A stretch of DNA of 12,636 nt from JBHEKP01 sp041859375 (GTDB lineage: Bacteria > Hydrogenedentota > Hydrogenedentia > Hydrogenedentales > CAITNO01), in the NCBI GenBank assembly GCA_041859375.1, contig JBHEKP010000015.1:1-12636 (forward strand). Reading direction: 5' to 3'. Positions 7,417 to 12,636 of the stretch are shown piece by piece (position 1 is the first letter of the stretch; each line of letters opens with the position of its first letter). The translations under genes and the position numbers were made by a program. Below the pieces are notes generated by a model. It was not told the DNA's origin and ran no database searches. It worked only from the letters and a program-made list of their open reading frames with translations.

Positions 7417-8139
7417 TCAGCATTCAACCGTGGTTTCGTCCCGCAGCGCGCCCTCAAAATTGGCCCCGTCCGTCCTGGCGTCGGCCAGCACCGCCCCCCT
7501 GAGATCCGCCCCCGAGAAGTTGGCTCCGTCCAGGTCGGCATCCCTCAGGTTGGTGTCAATCAGGAGGGCTCCGGAAAGATTGGCCCCCTTGAGGCAGGCC
7601 CCGGAGAGGTTCGCGTCTGTGAGGGCCGCCCCGCCCAGATCGACGCCCGCAAGGTTCAGTCCGCGCAGGTTCGCCCCAAAGAGATGGGCATCCCGCAGCA
7701 TGGCGTTGGCGAAATCCGCCCCGTTCAGAATCGCGTCGTTAAAGACGGCGCGGGCCAGTGTCGCGCCCCGGAAATCCGCATTTGACAGGTCCGCCTCCAT
7801 GAAATCCGCCCCTGTGGCGTTCACCCCCGCCAGCACCGTGTTCCGCAGCTTCGCCCCGGACAGGCGCGCGCCGAGAAGACAGGCGCCCGTGAGGTCCGCA
7901 CAGCAAAGGTCGGCCCCCTCCAGCCGCATCCCCATCCGGGCCAAGTCCGGTTTTGCGGTGTTGCCCGGCATCGCGGACAGGTCATGGAGTGCGGTGTCCG
8001 CCGCAGGCCCGAAGTTGGCCCCCTTGAGGTCGGTGTTCCGCAAATCCGCGCCGTCCAGGTCGGGCCGGATTTCAGGGTTCTTTTCCCGCCATACGTTCCA
8101 GCATTCCACCCCCAGCTTTAAGACCGTTTCGTGTTCCAT
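7417..8139 (-). CDS. Pentapeptide-repeat protein
   Basis: About 35 tandem A(D/N)LxG-type pentapeptides occupy residues 27-43 and 71-230 of 240. They predict a right-handed quadrilateral beta-helix, as in Qnr/MfpA DNA mimics and many proteins of unknown function. The run is interrupted by a non-repeat loop at about 44-70 (GPAADTALHDLSAMPGN and after). The first 20 residues form a helical cap (LKLGVECWNVWREKN). No signal peptide or membrane segment is seen. The start at 8139 is set by the beginning of this cap; AAAGGA lies about 11 nt upstream, a long but usable spacing. It heads a two-gene minus-strand unit with the three-TM gene and is divergent from the WYL regulator across 165 nt, so it is a likely target of that regulator. 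Whether it binds gyrase is not shown. Confidence 0.88.
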   Translation of the reverse strand: MEHETVLKLGVECWNVWREKNPEIRPDLDGADLRNTDLKGANFGPAADTALHDLSAMPGNTAKPDLARMGMRLEGADLCCADLTGACLLGARLSGAKLRNTVLAGVNATGADFMEADLSNADFRGATLARAVFNDAILNGADFANAMLRDAHLFGANLRGLNLAGVDLGGAALTDANLSGACLKGANLSGALLIDTNLRDADLDGANFSGADLRGAVLADARTDGANFEGALRDETTVEC

Positions 8140-8262
8140 TTTTGCATCCGTCCTTTCGTTGTTTACCGCTGTTTCTGCTACACTGTTTTCCGCCTTCCGG
8201 GCTGTCCGCACGGTGTTTTGCGCGTCCCGCAGTCCCGGTGGCGACCCTGAAGATACACCGGT

Positions 8263-8290
8263 GGCGTTCCGTCCCGCGGAACGGCGTTCC
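8263..8290. promoter_or_regulatory. Candidate operator in the WYL/pentapeptide intergenic region
   Basis: CGTTCC (8265-8270), seven bases, then GGAACG (8278-8283) form a perfect 6-7-6 palindrome. A further CGTTCC follows at 8285-8290, so GGCGTTCC occurs twice exactly 20 bp apart, two helical turns. The cluster sits immediately upstream of the TAAAAT of the WYL gene, where a repressor would act. An exact second palindrome with the same halves and spacing is at 11927-11945. That the WYL protein binds it is inference. Confidence 0.5.
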
Positions 8291-8292
8291 AG

Positions 8293-8298
8293 TAAAAT
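8293..8298 (+). promoter_or_regulatory. -10 element of the WYL gene, possibly giving a leaderless mRNA
   Basis: TAAAAT ends 6 bases before the ATG at 8305, so transcription from it would begin at or next to the start codon. No good -35 is present; the CGTTCC cluster occupies that place. A GAGGG at 8299-8303 is too close for the ATG at 8305 but could serve the second ATG at 8308 on a longer transcript. Confidence 0.35.
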
Positions 8299-8304
8299 GA
8301 GGGC

Positions 8305-9306
8305 ATGATGCAGCACAAGAAAGACCCCTATTCGGGCGCGGCCCAGAAGGTGGTGGGGCTTTACGCCCTGCTGCTCTTCACCGGACGGAAGCATTCCCTG
8401 CCGCAACTGGCCGAAATGTTCCAATGCTCAAAGCAGACCGTGCTGCGCATGATAGAGCAGATAGAACTCACGCACCGCGTGCAGATTGACACATGGATGG
8501 AGGGGGGCAGGAAATGGTACAAGGCGCGGACGCCTCGCCAGCGGCCCAACGTGGCGCTGACCGTCGGGGATATTCAACAGTTGCTGCTCTGCCGCGACAT
8601 TGTGTGGCGGCTCTTTCCGGAGGCGCTCCGGGAAGGCATCGCCCGGACCATCGAGCAAACCGCCGTGCTCCTGCCGGATTATGACGACCGCGCGGAGGCC
8701 CTCGAATCCTTCGCCCGCGCCCAGCCCAAGGGAATCGTGGACTACTCCAATTCAAGGCAGATCATGGACACCCTGCTCAGGGCGATGCGCGAGCGGCGCG
8801 TCTGCCGCATCACCTACCGCTCCCCGGAATGGGACGGGCCGCGCGAGCTCTCCGTGGCTCCCCACAAGTTCATCCTCTTCCGCGAGGGCTTCTACGCGAA
8901 ATGCCGCAGGGAGGAGGATCTGGAAAACGCCACCCCCCGCGACCGCACCCTCGCCGTCCACCGCATGGGCGAGGTCATCCCCACCGACCGGCGTTTCGCG
9001 CCAATCACGGATGACGATGATGCGGACGACACCTTCGGCCTGGCGCGGGAAAAGCCCTTCCGTGTCGTTGTGGATTTCATCTCCAAGGCCGCCATGTACA
9101 TCCGCGAACGCATCTGGAGCAAAGACCAAGTCATCACGGATCACAAGGACGGCGGCATCACCCTCGAATTCACCGCCACCAGTACCCCCGAAGTCCTCGC
9201 CTGGGTGCTCAGCTTCGGTGGCGAGGCAACGCTAAGAGATCCGATGGAGATGAAAAAAGAAATACTATTACGAATAAATAAAATAAATAACAATCATATT
9301 TCGTAA
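8305..9306 (+). CDS. HTH-WYL domain transcriptional regulator
   Basis: WYL proteins are DNA-binding regulators that sense a ligand, often nucleic acid or nucleotide, and commonly control phage-defence loci. A helix-turn-helix lies at about 31-53 (LPQLAEMFQCSKQTVLRMIEQIE). A linker follows, then the WYL domain at about 153-233 and a WCX-like C-terminal domain from 251. The eponymous WYL triplet is replaced by Phe-Tyr-Ala in REGFYAKC (193-200); the downstream conserved arginine is probably R220. An Asp-rich segment (236-242) separates the last two domains. Start is ATG 8305, or 8308 if the GAGGG is used. Codons are GC-rich until about residue 307, but residues 315-333 are encoded by sequence only about one-fifth GC, so the composition boundary of the AT-rich segment lies inside this gene. 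Length (333) is normal, so the tail is not truncated. Confidence 0.88.
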   Translation: MMQHKKDPYSGAAQKVVGLYALLLFTGRKHSLPQLAEMFQCSKQTVLRMIEQIELTHRVQIDTWMEGGRKWYKARTPRQRPNVALTVGDIQQLLLCRDIVWRLFPEALREGIARTIEQTAVLLPDYDDRAEALESFARAQPKGIVDYSNSRQIMDTLLRAMRERRVCRITYRSPEWDGPRELSVAPHKFILFREGFYAKCRREEDLENATPRDRTLAVHRMGEVIPTDRRFAPITDDDDADDTFGLAREKPFRVVVDFISKAAMYIRERIWSKDQVITDHKDGGITLEFTATSTPEVLAWVLSFGGEATLRDPMEMKKEILLRINKINNNHIS

Positions 9307-9315
9307 GACGGGAAA

Positions 9316-9344
9316 TTGACACATAAAACTTTAATTGATATATT
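9316..9344 (+). promoter_or_regulatory. Near-consensus promoter pointing antisense into the HNH gene
   Basis: TTGACA (9316-9321), a 17-base spacer, then TATATT (9339-9344) match the sigma-70 consensus in all six and five of six bases. It lies in the 43-nt gap between the converging WYL and HNH genes. A start near 9351 would transcribe the complement of the HNH gene 3' end. AT-rich DNA produces false promoters, so activity is uncertain. Confidence 0.4.
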
Positions 9345-9349
9345 ATACA

Positions 9350-10909
9350 TTATGAAAATTCACTTACTAATCTTTCTCCATCTTCCCAGAGAATAGTAAT
9401 TTCCTGCTCAAGACGCTGTTTAATATATTCTGTTCGTTGAGTAGCAATTTCTCCGAAAATATCGACTTTATCAATAATATAAACTAGAATTGATGTGACT
9501 ATTCCAGTCAAAATACCAACTATAACAGGTGAGATTGTATGAGCAAGAAGCCCTAATACAGGAATAGACAAAATAATTTTTTCAACAAATTCCTCCACAG
9601 CAATTCCACTTGCAATTGTTAATCCTGCAGCAATAAGTTTTGTTGCCTCATGTGCTGCTTGCGTTAGAGTCATTCCTGCAGGCGGGAAGCAAACCATTTT
9701 TATCGCTTTAAGAAGAGAGAAAAAACCTTCCCGAATAAGTCTATTTATTTTTTTTGCTGTTGTTTTTATATTATTTATGATAAAAGTGATCAGATTTGAA
9801 AAAAATCCAGATATAGCGCCTGCGCCAAATGAATTTAGTACATCTTTCCATCGTGAAAAAACTTTTTTAGAAACACGATTAAATCGTAATTTTAATGCGC
9901 CGAAAAATTTTGAAGATTCAACACCATATTTAAACCCATTATTATAAATATCTTTGAGTTCAGACCAAATTCCCTCTGTAAATTCTAGTAGCACAAGACC
10001 TAAAGCTTGCTGAAATCCCATCTTAGCTCCTTCAGCAAACCCCGTTGTAATCAACTCCTGAGAATAAAAAGCCGTTTTTTCGCTAATTTTAGGTTGGTGT
10101 TGAGAAACTATTTTTTGCGCGTGCTTCTCTGCTGGTTTCGTGCGTCGTTGGTCAGTGCCAAAACGTTCTTTATTAAGTTTCAGTTGTCCTTTAACAGTGC
10201 GTTTTTCAAATTCATCTATCGATTGGTCGCGTTTTGATCTATTAATACTTCGTTCTGTTAGTGCAAAATTTTTCTTATCTCGTGCGAAGCATTTCTTTTG
10301 TTCATCATTTTGCATATATCCACCACTTTTATGATACATGCTAACAGAAACAACATGATCTGTTTCAGCTTTGTAGTTATCTATCTTCTGACCAGTATAC
10401 TCATCAGTAACTTGAAAGTTTGCATCAGTATTTGCTTTCTTGTAATCATCCATGGTGCGCTGCGTCTTTGAATCTATATATTTGTCTCGCTTAAATTCAT
10501 GCTCTGGTTTTGCGTAACACCCATTTTGTGCATTATGAATAGTAGTCACATTTCCTCCATCAGTGTCATATGCAGCAATAAATTTTCCCAATCCAAACGG
10601 TTTGATTATTGAAGCCATTATGGTATTTTTACAAGATTCTGCCATTTCGCTAGCACGAGCTGTGTTGAATTTTCCATGCAATTCTGCAAGAGTTGCATTA
10701 ACTTCCTCATCGGACACGTTTATATCGTACTCAAAATTATACTGACGATCCATCATGTTTTCTATGGCTTCTACAGACTCATAATCAACTGTACTTAAAA
10801 GAAAATCTTGAATTAATTCTTCAGGTGGAAGAGCATGCACGTTGGGCGAAGCTTTTTCAGCGGCACGCCGTTTCTTGCGTTTTTGAAATCTCTCTGAAGG
10901 AGTGCTCAT
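9350..10909 (-). CDS. Protein with HNH-like nuclease motif and membrane-spanning C-terminus, unknown function
   Basis: The 519-residue product begins with a basic segment (KRKKRR) and a helical region to about 110. A block YDTDGGNVTTIHN (114-126) leads to an HNH-like core: DHVVSV with Asp184-His185, then NFALT (Asn214) and NRSK (Asn223-Lys226). This matches the D-H ... N ... N/H pattern of HNH nucleases; the zinc CxxC pairs some have are absent. The rest is helical with hydrophobic segments at about 362-380, 424-440 and 445-479, so it is probably membrane-bound. ATG 10909 is chosen over the in-frame TTG at 10924 because GAAAGGG lies 6 nt upstream of the ATG and would sit inside the longer reading frame. 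It follows the TerB-like gene by 80 nt on the same strand. Codon use is strongly AT-biased, unlike all neighbours, indicating transfer. A membrane-linked nuclease effector is plausible but unproven. Confidence 0.68.
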   Translation of the reverse strand: MSTPSERFQKRKKRRAAEKASPNVHALPPEELIQDFLLSTVDYESVEAIENMMDRQYNFEYDINVSDEEVNATLAELHGKFNTARASEMAESCKNTIMASIIKPFGLGKFIAAYDTDGGNVTTIHNAQNGCYAKPEHEFKRDKYIDSKTQRTMDDYKKANTDANFQVTDEYTGQKIDNYKAETDHVVSVSMYHKSGGYMQNDEQKKCFARDKKNFALTERSINRSKRDQSIDEFEKRTVKGQLKLNKERFGTDQRRTKPAEKHAQKIVSQHQPKISEKTAFYSQELITTGFAEGAKMGFQQALGLVLLEFTEGIWSELKDIYNNGFKYGVESSKFFGALKLRFNRVSKKVFSRWKDVLNSFGAGAISGFFSNLITFIINNIKTTAKKINRLIREGFFSLLKAIKMVCFPPAGMTLTQAAHEATKLIAAGLTIASGIAVEEFVEKIILSIPVLGLLAHTISPVIVGILTGIVTSILVYIIDKVDIFGEIATQRTEYIKQRLEQEITILWEDGERLVSEFS

Positions 10910-10989
10910 GAGAAACCCTTTCAATAATTATAGAATCATCAGCAACAAAAAACCGTCACAGCGTCTTCTATACACCATAAGGCCGTTTA

Positions 10990-11601
10990 TTACTCGTTGG
11001 CGCAGCGCCTCCATGCCTCCAAGAGGTAATTTTCCCTCTTGTCAGTCTTTCCATCAGCGGCAGCCACAACCTTGATCACCTCCTCAAAGAGGGGCCAACT
11101 ATTTTTGTCAACTTTCTCAACATAACACATTGCTGTGCTGAATGTCGGAGGGCTGTTGCGCATCTTGGTTATTGCGCCCTTTACATGGGGGGGGAGTTTC
11201 GAGTTTCCCACACCTGCCACGAACTCATCGAGTTCCACCAGCTCTTCATCGGAAATCTTACCGTCAGCATTGGCTGTTGCTATACCCATGGCTGTCAAGG
11301 CCAGCAGAAGGTTGAAGTATTCCTTGTCCGCCTGGAGCCGTTTCTCCGCCTCATCAAGCGCAGAGAGCATTTTTTTGGTTTTCACCTTGAATTTTGCCGT
11401 CTCTTCAAGTTTCCCTGACTCTTTGGCAGCCTGTAATTTTTTCTTTTCGGATGCTGATGCAGCAATACCGGCGGCACCACCCAGACCACCTCCTATAGCC
11501 GCACCGGCCAAGGTAACAGCACCAATGGGGCCTGCAACAGGCAACAACGTAACTGCGGCAACACCAGCCCCAACACCTGCCAGAATCTTAAAGAATCCCA
11601 T
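10990..11601 (-). CDS. TerB-like protein with glycine-rich hydrophobic N-terminus
   Basis: Residues 95-200 resemble the all-helical TerB domain of tellurite-resistance and stress loci. It has two acidic metal-binding-like motifs, NADGKISDEELVELD at 111-125 and AADGKTDKRE at 181-190, the second at the expected spacing. Residues 5-50 are a Gly/Ala-rich hydrophobic hairpin (glycine-zipper type), then a Lys/Glu-rich probable coiled coil (52-95). It may therefore be anchored in or on the membrane. The ATG has AAAGGA 6-7 nt upstream. A run of eight C on the coding strand (11187-11194) lies between the two motifs. Composition is intermediate between host and the AT-rich HNH gene downstream, with which it likely forms an operon. 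It is not the canonical terB of a ter cluster; no other ter genes are present. Confidence 0.78.
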   Translation of the reverse strand: MGFFKILAGVGAGVAAVTLLPVAGPIGAVTLAGAAIGGGLGGAAGIAASASEKKKLQAAKESGKLEETAKFKVKTKKMLSALDEAEKRLQADKEYFNLLLALTAMGIATANADGKISDEELVELDEFVAGVGNSKLPPHVKGAITKMRNSPPTFSTAMCYVEKVDKNSWPLFEEVIKVVAAADGKTDKRENYLLEAWRRCANE

Positions 11602-11620
11602 ATTATTTCCTTTCAGTTGT

Positions 11621-11632
11621 GTGGCAAGCCAC
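11621..11632. promoter_or_regulatory. Small palindrome in the leader of the TerB-like gene
   Basis: GTGGC and GCCAC face each other across two bases, 20 nt upstream of the start codon and just ahead of the ribosome binding site. It could be an operator or a small leader hairpin; size alone gives little confidence. Confidence 0.2.
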
Positions 11633-11707
11633 CTTTCCCTTCACCCGCATCCCATAAAAGCAAAAGACCCTATAATGTCATTAATTTTGTCCCGCATCTT
11701 TTGAAGA

Positions 11708-11737
11708 AATATAGGGATATGCCGAGTGAAAATGCAA
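11708..11737 (-). promoter_or_regulatory. Possible promoter of the TerB-HNH pair
   Basis: Reading the minus strand, TTGCAT (11732-11737), an 18-base spacer, then TATATT (11708-11713) form a moderate sigma-70-like promoter about 100 nt upstream of the TerB-like start. Only the -10 is close to consensus. Confidence 0.3.
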
Positions 11738-11926
11738 CTTTTATTCTGACACGCACGCAGTCTTACAACATATGCCCAATGCAGCGCCCTAAATTTGCCA
11801 ATTGACGGGCAACAAAGGCCATCGATTTATCTTGGTGTCACTATCTTTTCTTCTCCTGTTTGCGTTTGGCGACAGTTTTTAGCCGGGATGCCCCGGCCAG
11901 TTTCCTTAAACAGTAGATCACAGGCG

Positions 11927-11945
11927 CGTTCCATCCTGAGGAACG
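11927..11945. promoter_or_regulatory. Second CGTTCC-N7-GGAACG palindrome
   Basis: CGTTCC (11927-11932), seven bases, GGAACG (11940-11945): halves and spacing are identical to the site before the WYL gene, while the spacer differs. It lies 6 bp left of the copied DUF1080 gene end and about 330 bp upstream of the TerB-like start. It could be a distal operator of the same regulator or part of a recombination site. Confidence 0.45.
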
Positions 11946-11951
11946 ACCTTT

Positions 11952-12031
11952 CCCGCCCTGGAGGAACTGCCTGAGGCTGAACCCCTCCCCGAGGACGAGC
12001 CGGTGATGTAAACCGGCCCTGCCGGCGCGCC
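11952..12031 (+). pseudogene. Direct repeat copy 2: remnant 3' end of a DUF1080 gene
   Basis: This segment reproduces the last 19 codons, TAA stop and trailing bases to GGCGCGCC of the DUF1080 gene ending at 6506. The coding part differs at three bases, all third-position and synonymous (Pro, Ala and Leu codons). After the stop there is one substitution and two one-base gaps. Upstream of 11952 the similarity stops and there is no start or domain, so it is a fragment. It marks the right edge of the accessory block. Confidence 0.8.
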
Positions 12032-12051
12032 AAAGTGTGAACAAAATACCT

Positions 12052-12089
12052 GGTGTCGCGGACGTTTCGTCCGCTCCGAGCACCTTTTT
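12052..12089 (+). terminator. Hairpin with T-run downstream of the DUF1080 remnant
   Basis: GCGGACG (12058-12064) pairs perfectly with CGTCCGC (12068-12074) around TTT. An outer GGTG (12052-12055) can pair with CACC (12081-12084), and five T follow. It would end transcription entering from the left. Confidence 0.5.
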
Positions 12090-12111
12090 CCATCCCGTCC
12101 ATTTGGTCCAT
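12089..12111. repeat. Three 9-bp spaced TCCAT units
   Basis: TCCAT occurs at 12089, 12098 and 12107, exactly 9 bp apart, with different four-base spacers. This is a short degenerate tandem array of unknown role. Confidence 0.4.
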
Positions 12112-12126
12112 ATTGCCCACCCTTGC

Positions 12127-12151
12127 AAAGCCCCCTTGCGAGGGGGATTTT
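12127..12151. terminator. CCCCCT-TGCG-AGGGGG hairpin with A/T flanks
   Basis: CCCCCT (12131-12136) pairs with AGGGGG (12141-12146) around TGCG. Flanking AAA and TTT can extend the stem past one mismatch. The result is a modest bidirectional terminator-like hairpin. Confidence 0.35.
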
Positions 12152-12192
12152 GGGGTATGGTTCCCTTCGTCTTTTCCGCAGATTCCGCAATA

Positions 12193-12215
12193 AAAAGGCC
12201 GAAATACGGCCTTTT
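12193..12215. terminator. Bidirectional Rho-independent terminator
   Basis: AAAAGGCCG (12193-12201) is a perfect inverted match of CGGCCTTTT (12207-12215) around AAATA, giving A-tract, GC stem and T-tract. It works on paper in both directions. It separates the remnant region from the gene at the right edge. Confidence 0.7.
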
Positions 12216-12417
12216 GTCAAGGGTGTGCCCCGTGGTATGTGTCATCCCGCGGATGAAATTTTCCGTTGCCCTTGCAAGGCTTGACAAACCGGGTGAAATA
12301 GTCCAAGATGCCCTTGGGATGTGTCGGCCGGGATGGCGTGCAGGCGCCGCAGGCTTGCGCGCCTGGTTGACGGTCGGCGGCAGGATTGCCATGGGCGACA
12401 ACATGAAAGGACAGATC

Positions 12418-12636
12418 ATGAGCCATCGCGAATTCCTGGTGACAGAACGTGACGTTGAGGCGATTGAGAAGCGGATCGGCATGCTCACGGGGGGAATGGA
12501 CGAGGAGTCATGGGAGTCGGTGCGCCGGCTGCACGAGGAGCTGCGCCACGCGCGGGTGCTCCATGACGGCGAGGTGCCGGACGACATCGTGACGATGAAC
12601 ACGAGCGTGATGCTTGAGGATGTGGAGACGGGCCGC
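12418..12636 (+). CDS. Rnk/GreA-C-like protein, 5' part only
   Basis: The first 73 codons are present; the frame is open at the window edge. An N-terminal helical region with LVTERDVEAIEKRIGML is followed by VPDDIVTMNTSVMLEDVETG (53-72), the start of the GreA/GreB C-terminal FKBP-like domain as found in Rnk (regulator of nucleoside diphosphate kinase), which binds RNA polymerase. The N-terminal coiled-coil part looks short, as in Rnk rather than full GreA. ATG 12418 is chosen over in-frame ATG 12403 because AAAGGA (12406-12411) lies 6 nt before it. A TTGACA at 12281-12286 may belong to its promoter, though the matching -10 (CAAGAT, 12304-12309) is poor. Base composition is again like the housekeeping genes, so this is probably back in the host chromosome. 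Confidence 0.75.
   Translation, partial: MSHREFLVTERDVEAIEKRIGMLTGGMDEESWESVRRLHEELRHARVLHDGEVPDDIVTMNTSVMLEDVETGR

Larger units (their letters stand above)
11602..12417. other. About 800 bases without a convincing gene
   Basis: Open frames here lack ribosome sites and recognisable domains, so I call no gene. In order the stretch holds the TerB leader and possible promoter (to about 11740), a short hairpin GCCGGG-N4-CCCGGC (11882-11897), the second CGTTCC-N7-GGAACG palindrome, the copied DUF1080 gene end, three hairpins with T-runs or A/T flanks, and a -35-like TTGACA at 12281-12286 ahead of the last gene. It looks like an island junction with scrap DNA. Confidence 0.6.

Noticed and set aside
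7417..8060. 15-bp periodic repetition that might be taken for a DNA repeat or CRISPR-like array
   Set aside because: The period equals five codons of pentapeptide repeats, with diverged units and no spacers.
7430..8308. Plus-strand open frames opposite the pentapeptide gene with a repetitive Ser-Ala-Pro pattern
   Set aside because: The repetition is the reflection of the pentapeptide periodicity on the other strand.
11617..11805. Plus-strand 62-codon frame upstream of the TerB-like gene
   Set aside because: No ribosome site, no recognisable motif, and it covers the likely promoter and leader of the minus-strand operon.
6530..12050. Integrase, transposase or tRNA gene to explain the island
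   Set aside because: I looked for recombinase motifs and tRNA-like cloverleaf sequence in the block and saw none, so the mode of integration remains open.
11827..12602. Long minus-strand open frames through 11.8-12.6 kb
   Set aside because: They run antisense through the DUF1080 remnant, the terminators and the Rnk-like gene, have no ribosome site or recognisable domain, and shift frames against each other. GC-rich DNA gives such frames by chance.

Overview
The window joins a conserved high-GC bacterial housekeeping locus (about 1-6.5 kb) to an accessory block of mixed base composition (about 6.5-12.1 kb), then returns to an ordinary gene at the right edge. The order rpsF-ssb-rpsR-DUF2232 membrane gene-rplI-dnaB, followed by dapA, is a classic bacterial arrangement; the Firmicute version has yybS/yybT between rpsR and rplI. 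GC-rich codons, a membrane-anchored DUF1080 protein and the repetitive intergenic DNA fit an uncultured Planctomycetota/Hydrogenedentota-like or other PVC-like lineage. That placement is a guess; the sequence does not prove it.

Region 1 (1-5440): a hairpin with a T-run, then seven plus-strand genes: S6, SSB, S18, a polytopic DUF2232-type membrane protein, L9, replicative helicase DnaB and dihydrodipicolinate synthase. A strong terminator follows dapA. DnaB ends in an SSB-like acidic tip (EDDAPF) that closely resembles the tip of the SSB encoded four genes upstream (EDDIPF). Region 2 (5481-6551): a membrane-anchored DUF1080 protein with its own leader and a strong hairpin after it.

Region 3 (6607-11601): five accessory genes. 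A pentapeptide-repeat protein and a three-TM protein form a minus-strand pair. Divergent from them is a WYL-domain regulator whose promoter carries a palindrome, CGTTCC-N7-GGAACG. Convergent with the regulator is a second minus-strand pair: a TerB-like protein with a glycine-rich hydrophobic N-terminus, then a 519-residue protein with an HNH-like motif and a membrane-spanning C-terminal half. That last gene is strikingly AT-rich, and the composition change begins inside the 3' end of the WYL gene. A WYL regulator, a TerB protein and a nuclease-plus-membrane protein together suggest a stress-response or phage-defence locus. No such named system is recognised here; the function is inference.

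Region 4 (11602-12417): about 800 bases without a convincing gene. It holds a second, diverged copy of the last 19 codons, stop and downstream bases of the DUF1080 gene. The accessory block therefore lies between two copies of that gene end, like an integrated island, although no integrase is visible. The three substitutions in the coding part of the copy are all synonymous. A second exact CGTTCC-N7-GGAACG palindrome lies 6 bp from it. Three hairpins follow, then the start of an Rnk/GreA-C-like gene cut by the window edge.
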